Both the position numbers and the translations under genes were made by a program. From Nitrobacter sp035546855 (lineage in GTDB: Bacteria; Pseudomonadota; Alphaproteobacteria; Rhizobiales; Xanthobacteraceae), in assembly GCA_035546855.1 (NCBI GenBank), contig DASZVY010000040.1, positions 1-64,000 of the forward strand: a stretch of 64,000 bases of DNA, written 5' to 3'. Within the stretch, counting starts at the first letter, position 1; each line of letters opens with the position of its first letter. Shown here piece by piece: positions 1 to 8,686 of the stretch. The notes beneath the pieces were generated by a model. It did not search any database and was not told the DNA's origin. It saw only the letters and a list, made by a program, of their open reading frames with translations.

Positions 1-377
1 ATGTCTGCTTTGGGCTCAAAGCCGACCTTTGTGGCGTCAGTCATTAAGTATTTTCCTCTAATGGAATGACCTGCCGCAGCCGGTGACCCAATGCTGCCTC
101 TCTGATCCTGTCGCGATTGAACGCTTCTCCGCGATGCAGACGTACGTTTGGGCCGCCAGCGATTCTCCACAAACTCCACCGACAAGACTCGAACCAATCT
201 CTTGCCGTGTCCCCGCCACTTCGCAGGAAACGCGTTTTGTAGGGGCTGAGACAGCGAGGCTGAAACCCCGAGCGATCCGAAACCAGGCATTGCGGAGACA
301 AAATCGGCCTTGCGAAAGCCCGCCAAAGCCGGGGTTTTAACGCCTCTCCAAAACGGATGGCCAAAATCGAAAATACG
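1..377. other. No gene supported (window start)
   Basis: Open frames of about 85-105 codons exist on both strands here. They overlap each other, are rich in Arg, Ser and Pro, have no recognisable domain and no clear ribosome binding site. I treat the stretch as non-coding upstream or downstream DNA next to the tRNA. A real small gene cannot be excluded. Confidence 0.4.
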
Positions 378-453
378 TGGTGGGCCCGGCAGGACTCGAA
401 CCTGCAACCAGACCGTTATGAGCGGCCGGCTCTAACCATTGAGCTACAGGCCC
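378..453 (-). tRNA. tRNA with CAT anticodon, probably tRNA-Ile2
   Basis: Read on the minus strand, the sequence folds as a full cloverleaf. It has a 7-bp acceptor stem (GGGCCTG with CGGGCCC, one G-T pair), the D-arm AGCTCAATGGTTAGAGC, the anticodon loop CTCATAA, a T-arm with TTCGAGT, and an encoded ACCA end. The anticodon is CAT. The short D-loop resembles isoleucine tRNAs whose C34 is changed to lysidine by TilS to read AUA, rather than elongator tRNA-Met, but sequence alone does not settle this. The encoded CCA occupies 378-380. Confidence 0.93.
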
Positions 454-610
454 CGCCGGCGGCCGTGGACGGCCGCAACGGTGCCGTCACCCCATACAAT
501 GCCGGCCGCACGCCTGCAATCGGCGGTAGGAAAACTCTTCGCCGGCGCGCCGCATTTAGAACAGAGTGGACGACGCAGCAAGACGGCCGATCGGGCCATG
601 CGCAAGCGCG

Positions 611-1852
611 CTACGCCACCGCCAGCGGACGGCGCCGTCGCGAGCGCAGCAGCAGCGAGACAACGATCACGACGTTGAGCAGATTCCACCCGATGCCGTT
701 GAGGAACGCCGCGGCGTAGGAACCGGTGGCATCGAAAATGACGCCGGAGACCCAGCCGCCGAACGACATCCCGAACACGGAGGCGAAGATCACGATGCCG
801 ACACGCGTGGCCGCCTCGCTCGCCGGCATCGCCTCGCGCACGATGATGGCGTAGCTCGGCACGATGCCGCCCTGGAACAGGCCGAACATCGCCGAGATCA
901 GGTAGAGCGACGTCAGGCTGTCGAAGAAAAGATAGAACATCAGCGCCGTGCCCTGGGCGACCGAACCGATCAGCAGCGTGCGGATACCGCCGATGCGATC
1001 GGCGAGAAATCCGGAGCCGATGCGGCTGACGATACCGAGGCCAAGCATCAGCGACAGCATTTCGGCGCCGCGCGCGACGCCATACCCGAGGTCGCCGCAG
1101 TAGGCGACGATATGAACTTGCGGCATCGACATCGCCACGCAGCACGCGATGCTCGCCAGCGACAGGATGGCGGTCAGTGCACCGGTCGAGAGCCGCAGGT
1201 CAAGGCGTGGCGGCGGCGCGTTGACATGGCTGCGCCGGGTCGCGGCGCCCATCTGGGAGCGCAACAGGATCAAGGCGAGGGTCATCGCGACCGCGGTGAA
1301 GATGCCAATGACAATATGGGTCTCGCGCCAGCCGTAGGTTTCCATGCCCCACGTCACCACCGACGGCCAGATCGTGCCGCCGACATAGTTGCCGCTCGCG
1401 GCAATGGTGACGGCAAGGCCGCGATAGCGATCGAACCAGTGCGAGGCTTCCGCCATCAGCGGGCCGAAGGTTGCGGACGAACTCAACCCGATCAGGAAGT
1501 GCAGCAGGATGAACTGCCAGATCGATGCAGACATCCCGGCTCCGATATAGCCAAGCCCGAGAATCCCGATGCCGACACCGATCGCGGTGACGATGCCGTA
1601 GCGGTCGGTGATCTTGCCCGTGAGCACCCCACCCGAACCGAATCCGAGCATCACCATGGTGAACGCCAGCGACGCGGTGCCGCGCGACGCACCAAATTCA
1701 TTCTGCACCACCGGCAGCACGACCACCACCGACCACATCCCGACCGCGCCGAGCGACCCGATCAGCAGGGCGACAGCCAGGCGGATCCAGGCCCGGCGCG
1801 AGTCGGAAACGAATGCAGCCGAATCCGAGAGAATTTGAGAAGAATTTTCCAC
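611..1852 (-). CDS. MFS transporter
   Basis: This is an inner-membrane major facilitator superfamily permease with about 12 hydrophobic segments. The loop between helices 2 and 3 carries a motif-A-like GKITDRYG, and the equivalent loop of the second half has GFLADRIGG, the internal repeat expected of the family. The overall look is closest to monocarboxylate or oxalate/formate-type carriers, but the substrate is not readable. The frame stays open up to 2014. The extra 54 residues are Pro/Ala/Arg-rich and unlike a transporter N-terminus, so I place the start at the GTG at 1852 (Val-Glu-Asn-Ser), giving 413 residues. That start is uncertain because the GGAG upstream lies very close. No partner gene adjoins it. 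Confidence 0.8.
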   Translation of the reverse strand: MENSSQILSDSAAFVSDSRRAWIRLAVALLIGSLGAVGMWSVVVVLPVVQNEFGASRGTASLAFTMVMLGFGSGGVLTGKITDRYGIVTAIGVGIGILGLGYIGAGMSASIWQFILLHFLIGLSSSATFGPLMAEASHWFDRYRGLAVTIAASGNYVGGTIWPSVVTWGMETYGWRETHIVIGIFTAVAMTLALILLRSQMGAATRRSHVNAPPPRLDLRLSTGALTAILSLASIACCVAMSMPQVHIVAYCGDLGYGVARGAEMLSLMLGLGIVSRIGSGFLADRIGGIRTLLIGSVAQGTALMFYLFFDSLTSLYLISAMFGLFQGGIVPSYAIIVREAMPASEAATRVGIVIFASVFGMSFGGWVSGVIFDATGSYAAAFLNGIGWNLLNVVIVVSLLLRSRRRRPLAVA

Positions 1853-2302
1853 GGCTCCGGCAACTTCGTCGGCATTCGCCTCGCGGTCAACCCGCCTGCC
1901 GCAATAGCGGGCATGCGCCGCCGAAGTTGTCCTCCCCGCTTTTGCGTGAGGAGGGTCGGCCGAGCCCGGCGATGCCCCTGCATCGTCCGAAGGCGGAAGC
2001 CGGGATGGGGGCACCAGACGCCAGCCCTATTACCTCGTCCGACACGCTGCTCTCTTCGCTCGCAATGCGCCACCCTCCCGACCGCAGGGGGACAGGGACA
2101 GGCGCGCCGGTCAGCCCGTTAACCCTTTGCTAACCATACACCGGGCAAATTTTGCCGAGTGAAGTCGAGTGTCGTCGGCCGCGTAAAACGGGAGGCTCCC
2201 GTGGACGCCAGTGCTGTGCCTCACTTTCGGACCGGCGGCTCCATGGCCGCCGCGCAGACGTTTGGGGCGCGCGATCGGCACGCGCGGGAGGATACGGCGA
2301 CG
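1853..2302. other. Intergenic region with flhA promoter area
   Basis: The stretch separates the minus-strand transporter from plus-strand flhA. Its left part may encode a longer transporter N-terminus. The right part holds a CtrA-type box and the flhA Shine-Dalgarno sequence GGGAGG (about 2286-2291). I see no further gene. Confidence 0.5.
2119..2136 (+). promoter_or_regulatory. Candidate CtrA box upstream of flhA
   Basis: The sequence is TTAA-N7-CTAACCAT, one base from the TTAA-N7-TTAA CtrA recognition pattern, and it ends in the TAACCAT form common in rhizobial CtrA sites. It lies about 170 bp before the flhA start. CtrA control of flagellar class II genes is established in Caulobacter; direct control here is inference. 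Confidence 0.45.
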
Positions 2303-4438
2303 ATGGTGGACGTAACCGCGGGTCAGGGCGCAGACGCTTCCGGCAGGGGTTTCCCGAGCTTCAGCGAGATCGTCATCATGTTGCGGCGCGGCGATCTCGC
2401 GCTCGCCTTCGGCATCCTCACGATCCTCGTCGTGCTCATCCTGCCGCTGCCGTCGGTGGTGCTGGACCTGTTCCTCGCCATCTCGATCACGCTGTCGATC
2501 CTGATCCTGATGACGTCACTGTTCATCCAGGCGCCGCTCGAGTTTTCCGCGTTCCCGACCGTGCTCTTGATTTCCACCATGCTGCGGCTGTCGCTCAACC
2601 TGGCCTCAACCCGGCTGATCCTCTCGCACGGCCACGAAGGTTCGGCCGCCGCAGGCCATGTCATTGAAGCCTTCGGCAACTTCGTCATGGGCGGCAACTT
2701 CGTGATCGGCATCATCGTGTTCGCGATCCTGGTCATCGTGAACTTCGTGGTCATCACCAAAGGTTCGGGCCGCATCGCCGAAGTCGCGGCCCGCTTCCAG
2801 CTCGACTCCATGCCCGGCAAGCAGATGGCGATCGACGCCGATCTCTCCGCCGGCCTGATCGACGAAAAGACCGCCAAGGAACGGCGCAAGGCGCTGGAGG
2901 ACGAAAGCGGCTTCTTCGGCGCCATGGACGGCGCCTCGAAATTCGTGCGCGGCGACGCGGTGGCCGGTCTGCTGGTGGTGTTCATCAACGTCATCGGCGG
3001 CATGATCATCGGTATCGCCCAGCAGGGGTTGAGCTTCAGCGACGCCGCGCACAGCTACACCGTTCTGACAGTCGGCGACGGCCTCGTGACGCAGATTCCG
3101 GCGCTGATCGTGTCGACGGCGGCCGGCCTCCTGGTATCGAAGGCTGCCGTCACCGGCTCCGCCGACAAGGCGCTGATGAAGCAGTTGTCCGGCTACCCGC
3201 AGGCGCTCGGCATGTCAGCCGGCGTGATGCTGGTGCTGGCCATGCTGCCCGGCATTCCGATGCTGCCGTTTCTCGCGCTGGGCAGCGGCGCTGCCGCACT
3301 GGCCTGGACCTCGCGCAAACATCAGCGCGCCGCGGCAGCCGCAGCCAGGGCGGCGGCGTCCCCCGAGGCGGCGGCCGCCGCGGCGGCCAACGCCGCAGCC
3401 GAGGAGCCGATCTCCGCCGCGCTCAAGATCGACGACCTCAAGATCGAACTGGGTTATGCCCTGCTGCCCCTCGTCAACGGCCCCGACGGCACCGACCGCT
3501 TAACCGAGCAGATCAAGGCGCTGCGCCGCTCGCTCGCGATCGAGATGGGCTTTGTGATGCCGGCGGTGCGCATCCTCGACAACGTGCAACTGGAGGCCAA
3601 CACCTACATCATCAAGATCAAGGAAGTGGACGCGGGCTCCGGCCGAATCTGGCCGAACCATTACATGGTCATGGATCCGGCCGGCAATCAGGTCAGCCTG
3701 CCTGGCATCCACACCACCGAACCGACCTTTGGACTGCCCGCCACTTGGGTCGATGCCTCGTTGAAGGAAGAGGCGTCATTGAAAGGCTATACCGTGGTCG
3801 ATGCCGCGACCGTGGTATCGACCCATCTCACCGAACTGCTCAAGGGCAACATGTCGGACCTGTTGTCCTACGGCGAGGTGCAGAAGCTCCTGAAGGAACT
3901 GCCCAAGGAGCAAAGCGAACTCGTCAAGGACATCGTGCCGAGCCAGATTACCGTGTCCGGCATCCAGCGCGTCCTGCAACTGCTGCTGGCCGAGCGCATT
4001 TCCGTTCGCGACCTGTCGACGATCCTCGAAGGCATCGCCGACGCCCTCGCCTTCTCGCGCAATCCCTCGACCCTCGTCGAACACGTCCGCGCGCGCCTCG
4101 CGCGGCAGATTTGCGCGCAGAACACATCGGTCAACGGCTATCTGCCGCTGATCGCGCTGTCGGCGAAGTGGGAACAGGCGTTCGCCGAATCCATTATCGG
4201 CCAGGGCGAAGAACGTTCGCTTGCGATGCAGCCGTCGAAACTGTCGGAGTTCATGACCGCCGTGCGCGACCGCTTCGAGCAGGCCGCGCGCGAGGGCGAA
4301 GCGCCGGTACTGGTGACATCGGCGGCTGTCCGGCCGTTTGTCCGGTCGCTGGTGGAGCGTTTCCGCGCCCAAACCACGGTCCTGTCGCAGGCGGAAATTC
4401 ACCCTCGCGCCCGGTTGAAGACCGTCGGAAGCATCTGA
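2303..4438 (+). CDS. flhA: Flagellar export gate protein FlhA
   Basis: FlhA is the large membrane subunit of the flagellar type III export gate; its cytoplasmic C-terminal ring docks chaperone-substrate complexes. The N-terminal 320 residues hold the hydrophobic segments with the family signature around FPTVLLISTMLRLSLNLAS, followed by the conserved cytoplasmic FHIPEP-type loop (GRIAEVAARFQLDSMPGKQM and the nearby IDADLSAG). An Ala-rich linker (about residues 330-370 of the called protein) leads to the soluble domain. The frame is open from 2159, but the ATG at 2303 has GGGAGG 11 bp upstream and gives 711 residues, a usual FlhA length, so I take it as the start. The gene lies near fliI, fliJ and ctrA, a common alphaproteobacterial arrangement. 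Confidence 0.96.
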   Translation: MVDVTAGQGADASGRGFPSFSEIVIMLRRGDLALAFGILTILVVLILPLPSVVLDLFLAISITLSILILMTSLFIQAPLEFSAFPTVLLISTMLRLSLNLASTRLILSHGHEGSAAAGHVIEAFGNFVMGGNFVIGIIVFAILVIVNFVVITKGSGRIAEVAARFQLDSMPGKQMAIDADLSAGLIDEKTAKERRKALEDESGFFGAMDGASKFVRGDAVAGLLVVFINVIGGMIIGIAQQGLSFSDAAHSYTVLTVGDGLVTQIPALIVSTAAGLLVSKAAVTGSADKALMKQLSGYPQALGMSAGVMLVLAMLPGIPMLPFLALGSGAAALAWTSRKHQRAAAAAARAAASPEAAAAAAANAAAEEPISAALKIDDLKIELGYALLPLVNGPDGTDRLTEQIKALRRSLAIEMGFVMPAVRILDNVQLEANTYIIKIKEVDAGSGRIWPNHYMVMDPAGNQVSLPGIHTTEPTFGLPATWVDASLKEEASLKGYTVVDAATVVSTHLTELLKGNMSDLLSYGEVQKLLKELPKEQSELVKDIVPSQITVSGIQRVLQLLLAERISVRDLSTILEGIADALAFSRNPSTLVEHVRARLARQICAQNTSVNGYLPLIALSAKWEQAFAESIIGQGEERSLAMQPSKLSEFMTAVRDRFEQAAREGEAPVLVTSAAVRPFVRSLVERFRAQTTVLSQAEIHPRARLKTVGSI

Positions 4439-4647
4439 AAAATAGGAATCGCGCACTCGTGACTGCGACCTTTTGGCACCAGACAAGTTATTTATGAACG
4501 GGAGGCATCCCGAAGGCCTCCGTGCCGCAGTCAGCACTTTAAGATTAATATGCTGATTTAATTGCGGGAATATCGATTTTGGGCGATCGTCGATGATGCT
4601 GGATCGCATTGGTTCACGTCTTTTCACTGCTTTGTGATCACCTCTTT

Positions 4648-4673
4648 GGAACGTTCAGGCCGGTTCCTACGTT
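4648..4673 (+). promoter_or_regulatory. Candidate sigma-EcfG (general stress) promoter
   Basis: GGAAC at 4648-4652 and CGTT at 4670-4673 are separated by exactly 17 bp. This matches the GGAAC-N16/17-CGTT promoter read by EcfG-type sigma factors of the PhyR-NepR general stress response in Alphaproteobacteria. Transcription would begin near 4680, about 80 bp before the small gene at 4759. The wider gap 4439-4758 after flhA shows no other gene. Confidence 0.6.
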
Positions 4674-4758
4674 TTCAGGGCGCATCAGGATGAACCGGCG
4701 AGCTGCCGACGGAGACAGACTGGCAACGGAAGTTGAGCAGATGAGCAGGAGGCTTCCA

Positions 4759-4959
4759 ATGAACCATTCGATTTACAGCGCGGATCGGACGACTCATCTG
4801 AAGATCGTCGCCGTTGCTCTCGTCGCGGGAATTATGGTCGCCGGTTTCGGTATCACGGCACGCATGAGCGCCGACGACGGCTATACGCAGACGGCGCGGA
4901 TCATCAAGGCCGGCCAGCCGGTCACGCTGTCAAGTTCAAGCACGGGAGTTGTGCGCTAA
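4759..4959 (+). CDS. Small membrane protein, probable stress-induced
   Basis: This 66-residue protein begins MNHSIYSADRTT, has one hydrophobic segment (LKIVAVALVAGIMVAGFGITA, about residues 14-34), and ends in a short Ser/Thr-rich hydrophilic tail. The frame is open from 4609, but the ATG at 4759 has AGGAGG at 4747-4752, which decides the start. It looks like an anchored small protein or an uncleaved signal peptide with a short exported tail. Related short proteins occur in Bradyrhizobium; none has a known function to my knowledge. A sigma-EcfG-like promoter lies upstream and a strong terminator downstream, so it is probably a monocistronic general-stress gene. Confidence 0.75.
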   Translation: MNHSIYSADRTTHLKIVAVALVAGIMVAGFGITARMSADDGYTQTARIIKAGQPVTLSSSSTGVVR

Positions 4960-5017
4960 CGGATTTTGTGAATTCACGCGGCTCTTTATCAGCCCCCCAA
5001 AGTCGCCACGTGAGTAC

Positions 5018-5087
5018 GTAGAGGACCCCACTAACCCCAAGTGGTCTACGATGGAAAACGCCCGCTCCCCACGGGCGTTTTTCTTTT
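5018..5087 (+). other. Structured RNA segment ahead of a terminator (3' UTR or sRNA)
   Basis: GTAGA (5018-5022) pairs with TCTAC (5045-5049), and inside it CCACT (5028-5032) pairs with AGTGG (5040-5044) around a C-rich loop, with GGACC bulged on the left side. Eight bases later an intrinsic terminator starts. The two hairpins could be the 3' UTR of the gene at 4759 or an independent small RNA. The C-rich loops could pair with Shine-Dalgarno sequences. I recognise no named family. Confidence 0.4.
5055..5087 (+). terminator. Intrinsic terminator
   Basis: AACGCCCG (5057-5064) pairs with CGGGCGTT (5072-5079) around a 7-base loop and is followed by TTTCTTTT. The preceding AAAA would also give a short T-run on the minus strand, so it may stop the anti-sigma transcript from the other side. 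Confidence 0.85.
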
Positions 5088-5156
5088 GCGGAAATGCTTT
5101 CTGCTTGTCTGCCACGGCACGGATTCCCGCTCCGATGAGCGAGCGAAGAGCAAAGC

Positions 5157-6047
5157 TCAGAGCGTAGACGCCGGCACACTTTCGATCAACTTGCCGCTAT
5201 ACATCGGAGCCGATGTCGGCTTGCCGGCCGGTGAACCGCCCTGCTGTTCGACGGTCACGGCGTAGGTGGCAGCCCTGACGAGATCGGCGTCGTAGGATGC
5301 CAGCACCGGCCGCGCGGTAAACTCGCTTTTGCCGATGACACCGAGCGAGCGCGGTGCGCCGAGCTTGTCCGCGATCAACCACAGTTCGTAGCTCTTTCCC
5401 GGCTCCGCGGGCGCATCGATCCTGCGCACCGTGAAATTCCGGGTATCTGCGTCGACCGTCAGGATGAATGCCGGCGAGCCGCCGTCCTTCTGCAGCAGCG
5501 CGACATATTGCGCTGCCGCCGGCTTGGGCGGCGCGTCGACCCGCACGGTCTGAATGCGAGGCCGGGGACGCAACGTTTCCGGCAGCCAGTCCGGCTGGAC
5601 CAGTTGAATGGCCAGCAGAGCCAGCAGCGCCGCGGCAAGCGCGCTCATTACACGCGCAACGGCGCGCCAGCGCCGGACATCCGGCGAAAATGCAACGACG
5701 TTGTCAGGCGCTGCCGCATCTCGGCGCGTTGCCCGCGCTGTCGCGGATTCGCCGCCCCCGATCGCCGGCGGGACGGTCGACGGCAATTCCGTTTCCGGCA
5801 GAACCAGCGGCTGTTGCGATGAGCCCCGAGCGATGGCGGCGCGAATCCTGTCCCAGACTTCCGCGCGCGGCTCGACCGAGCCAACCATCAGATTGAGCGC
5901 GCCGAACTTGCGATCCCATGCCTCGACCACGGCGCGAAAATCGCCATCGCCCGCCATCATGGCCTCGACCTGGGCGCGTTCGTCGGCGTCAAGCGTGCCC
6001 AACACATATTCCGCGGCCAGCGCGATCTGGTCTTCGCTATAAGCCAT
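5157..6047 (-). CDS. Anti-sigma factor, RskA/anti-sigma-K family
   Basis: This 296-residue membrane protein should hold the adjacent ECF sigma factor inactive at the inner membrane. The N-terminal cytoplasmic domain (about residues 1-80, with AAEYVLGTLDADER) is the sigma-binding part. One hydrophobic segment follows at about 155-175 (VMSALAAALLALLAIQLV), then a periplasmic RskA-type domain with the typical SYELWLIADK and SLGVIGKSEF strands. I start at the ATG at 6045-6047, which overlaps the sigma stop codon as TGATG; the two upstream codons for Met (MPWVGVM) lie inside the sigma gene and are less likely. The overlap implies translational coupling, a standard arrangement for ECF sigma/anti-sigma pairs. 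The inducing signal is not visible. Confidence 0.88.
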   Translation of the reverse strand: MAYSEDQIALAAEYVLGTLDADERAQVEAMMAGDGDFRAVVEAWDRKFGALNLMVGSVEPRAEVWDRIRAAIARGSSQQPLVLPETELPSTVPPAIGGGESATARATRRDAAAPDNVVAFSPDVRRWRAVARVMSALAAALLALLAIQLVQPDWLPETLRPRPRIQTVRVDAPPKPAAAQYVALLQKDGGSPAFILTVDADTRNFTVRRIDAPAEPGKSYELWLIADKLGAPRSLGVIGKSEFTARPVLASYDADLVRAATYAVTVEQQGGSPAGKPTSAPMYSGKLIESVPASTL

Positions 6048-6595
6048 CACCCCAACCCAAGGCACTCCCTGATGTCCAGCATGCTGCGGCGCAGCCAGGT
6101 TTTCACGGTGTTCACCGGCGCTGCGAACTTTTCGGCAAGCTGCTCGCGGCTCCAGCCGTTATAGTAAGCCAGCAGCACAAGCTTCTGCCGATCCGGCTCG
6201 AGGCGGCCGACACATTCCAGAAGGCGCTTCAACTCCTCGGTCATCTCGCGGCGCGCCAATGGATCAGATGACTCGGCCGCGACCTCCACCGCGGACGGCT
6301 CTTCCTCGATCGAGGTTTTGCTGCGGCTGCGAACCAGATCGATCGCCCGGTTTCGAGCGATTGCGCACATCCACGTCATCGGAGACGACAAGCCCGGATT
6401 GAACTGCCCGGCGCTGTTCCAGATCCTGACGTAGGTTTCCTGGATGACCTCCTCCGCGAGATTCTGACGCCGCAAGATACGGAGCACCACCCCGAAAAGT
6501 TTCGCCCGTGTGGCGACATAGAGGCGCTCGAACGCAGCCTCATCCCCCTTGGCGACGGCCGCGATCAACCAGACCAGTTCGGGTGGCGTCAGCAT
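6047..6595 (-). CDS. ECF-family RNA polymerase sigma factor
   Basis: This is an extracytoplasmic-function sigma factor of 182 residues. Region 2 spans about residues 20-90, with LAEEVIQETYVRIW and the DNA-melting segment around MTWMCAIARNRAIDLVR. Region 4 follows at about 125-175, with the helix-turn-helix GWSREQLAEKFAAPVNTVKTWLRR (here split for the record into recognition part VNTVKTWLRR). It resembles the SigK-type ECFs that pair with RskA-like membrane anti-sigma factors, which fits the overlapping downstream gene. Its own promoter and regulon cannot be read with confidence; autoregulation is usual in the group. Confidence 0.92.
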   Translation of the reverse strand: MLTPPELVWLIAAVAKGDEAAFERLYVATRAKLFGVVLRILRRQNLAEEVIQETYVRIWNSAGQFNPGLSSPMTWMCAIARNRAIDLVRSRSKTSIEEEPSAVEVAAESSDPLARREMTEELKRLLECVGRLEPDRQKLVLLAYYNGWSREQLAEKFAAPVNTVKTWLRRSMLDIRECLGLG

Positions 6596-6773
6596 CGAAC
6601 GTCCCCAATCCCTCTCTCGCTCCGGCGTCGTGCCGACCCGCTCAAGTCATGCCCGCGTTCGTGACCCTCTTCTGATAATTTAGAATGCACGTCGACGCAA
6701 AACCGGATTCCGGGTGGCCCGGAGACCGGGCTTGCCGACAAGCACGCATGTCGACGAACGCGCGGTGCCCCCA

Positions 6774-6802
6774 AAAGCAAAGCCCGGGCCAGGGCCCGGG
6801 CT
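6774..6802 (-). terminator. Intrinsic terminator of the fliI-fliJ operon
   Basis: AGCCCGGGCC and GGCCCGGGCT (6781-6802) form a near-perfect GC-rich hairpin. On the minus strand it is followed by the T-rich tail TTTGCTTTT. It lies 30 bp beyond the fliJ stop codon. Confidence 0.75.
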
Positions 6803-6832
6803 CGATACCATCAATAGTGTTCGCTATGCTGG

Positions 6833-7252
6833 TCAGGCCACGGCCCCGATGCGGGAACGCATCAGCCCGATGCTGTCGAGATCGGCCTGCTCGCGCGCAT
6901 TCTCTTCGGCGCGTTCGCGCGCCTGATCACGCTCGTCGAGCAATTCCACCTTCTTCAATTCCTCGAAGGCTTCGGCGAGATGCGCCTTGGCGTCCTCGAG
7001 CTGAACGCGCAGTTCTTCCGCCGAACGGGTCAGGTTCTCGCGGCGCTGGATCGCAGCCTTCGCATAGGTCGGATAGGCAAAATGCGTGGGATCGTTGATC
7101 CCGGCACGCTCCTGTTCGGTCTCGATCTCGCGCTCGAGATCGGCGGACATGCGCTGGAAATCCGCGATCATGCCCTCGATCTGGGCGACCCTTCTGCGCT
7201 TTTCGTCGACCTGAAATTTCTTCAGGCGGATCAGCGTTTCACGTGACTTCAT
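6833..7252 (-). CDS. fliJ: Flagellar export chaperone FliJ
   Basis: FliJ is the coiled-coil stalk of the flagellar export ATPase, contacting the FliI hexamer and the FlhA ring. The 139-residue protein is almost wholly helical and charged, with heptad-like Leu/Ala spacing and no membrane segment. It opens with MKSRETLIRLKKFQVDEKRR, the characteristic N-terminus of alphaproteobacterial FliJ. It lies downstream of fliI on the same strand, so the two are very probably one transcript ending at the hairpin beyond it. Identification rests on context plus the N-terminal pattern, since FliJ sequences diverge strongly. Confidence 0.85.
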   Translation of the reverse strand: MKSRETLIRLKKFQVDEKRRRVAQIEGMIADFQRMSADLEREIETEQERAGINDPTHFAYPTYAKAAIQRRENLTRSAEELRVQLEDAKAHLAEAFEELKKVELLDERDQARERAEENAREQADLDSIGLMRSRIGAVA

Positions 7253-7360
7253 CGACTCATACTCCCCAGAAGTCCCAGCCTAAACGCGGGACAACACCGG
7301 CATCCCCTTGAGGCCCCACCGGTCCATTGCTTATGCGGAGGGGATGATGGCCTGACAAAG

Positions 7361-8686
7361 TTAGCGTTCCGTTTCCACCGAATCGAGGATTTGAGCCAAC
7401 CGCCGGTAGCCGTCGTCCAGTCCCGTCACTTCGTCCTTGGCCTGGCGAAGGAAGTCTTCCAGCGCCGGATGCAACCGGATCGCCTCGTCGACCTCGGCGC
7501 TGGAACCGGCCCGGTAGGCCCCGAGCCGGATCAACTCCTCCATATCGGAATAGGTGGCCATGATCTGTCGTGCGCGGGTGATGACCGGCAGAAACGCCGG
7601 GTCGGCCGAGCGGGGCATGGTCCGCGACACCGATTTCAGGATGTTGATGGCGGGATAACGCCCGCGTTCAGCGATTGCGCGCTCCATGACGATATGTCCG
7701 TCGAGGATGCCGCGCACCGCGTCCGCCACCGGCTCGTTATGATCGTCGCCGTCGACCAGCACGGTGAAGATGCCGGTGATGCTGCCCTGTCCCAAACCGG
7801 GGCCGGCCCGTTCGAGCAGTTTCGGCAGCTCCGTGAACACGGTCGGCGTATAGCCCTTGGCCGTCGGCGGCTCGCCGGCCGACAATCCGATTTCACGCTG
7901 CGCCATGGCGAAGCGCGTCACGGAGTCCATCATGCACATGACGTCCTTGCCCGCGTCGCGGAAGTATTCCGCGATCGCGAGCGTCAGGTAAGCGGCCTGC
8001 CGTCGCATCAGCGCCGGCTCGTCGGAGGTCGCGACCACGACGACCGAGCGCGCAAGACCTTCCTCGCCGAGATCATCCTGCAGGAATTCCTGCACCTCGC
8101 GGCCACGCTCGCCCACCAGCCCGATCACCGAGATGTCGGCATCGACGTTGCGCGCCAGCATCGACAGCAGCACCGATTTGCCGACGCCGGAGCCGGCGAA
8201 GATGCCCATGCGTTGACCCCGGCAGCAGGTCAGGAATGTATTTAGCGAGCGGACACCGAGATCGAGCGGTTTGCCGACGCGCATGCGCGAATGGGCAGGC
8301 GGCGGCGAATTGCGATAGGGGATCGGCGACGGCCCCTGCGGCAGCGGCCCCTTGCCGTCGATGGGTTCGCCCATGGCATTCAGCACGCGGCCGAGCCAGG
8401 AGGCCGAGGGTCGCACCTGCCCGGCCGCGTTGGCGATGACCGCGCGGCAGCCACGCCGCACCCCGTCGAGCCCGGCAAACGGCATGACGACGGCGTTGCT
8501 GCCGGAAAACCCGATCACCTCGGATGGAATGACGCGGCTGCCACCGGTCTCGATCATGATCCGGGCGCCGACCGACATGGCGTGGATCGGTCCCGCGATC
8601 TCGACCATCAGGCCGCGGACCCCGACCACGCGGCCATAAATATTGACGCCGTCAATGTCGCCGATCTGTTCGGCAAGAGCCTTCAT
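7361..8686 (-). CDS. fliI: Flagellum-specific export ATPase FliI
   Basis: FliI is the hexameric ATPase of the flagellar type III export apparatus, related to the F1-ATPase beta subunit. The 441 residues contain the Walker A motif GSGVGKS (Lys170), the hydrophobic Walker B strand ending MCMMDSVTRFA, and the beta-subunit-like segment GYTPTVFTELPKLLERAG. Length is normal for the family. It reads divergently from ctrA, so the two share a 400-bp regulatory region. fliJ follows 108 bp downstream. A TTAA-N7-TTTA element (8760-8774) in the shared region is a weak candidate CtrA site for it. Confidence 0.97.
   Translation of the reverse strand: MKALAEQIGDIDGVNIYGRVVGVRGLMVEIAGPIHAMSVGARIMIETGGSRVIPSEVIGFSGSNAVVMPFAGLDGVRRGCRAVIANAAGQVRPSASWLGRVLNAMGEPIDGKGPLPQGPSPIPYRNSPPPAHSRMRVGKPLDLGVRSLNTFLTCCRGQRMGIFAGSGVGKSVLLSMLARNVDADISVIGLVGERGREVQEFLQDDLGEEGLARSVVVVATSDEPALMRRQAAYLTLAIAEYFRDAGKDVMCMMDSVTRFAMAQREIGLSAGEPPTAKGYTPTVFTELPKLLERAGPGLGQGSITGIFTVLVDGDDHNEPVADAVRGILDGHIVMERAIAERGRYPAINILKSVSRTMPRSADPAFLPVITRARQIMATYSDMEELIRLGAYRAGSSAEVDEAIRLHPALEDFLRQAKDEVTGLDDGYRRLAQILDSVETER

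Noticed and set aside
83..364. Small genes at the window start
   Set aside because: Overlapping frames on both strands are equally open and neither has a ribosome site or domain.
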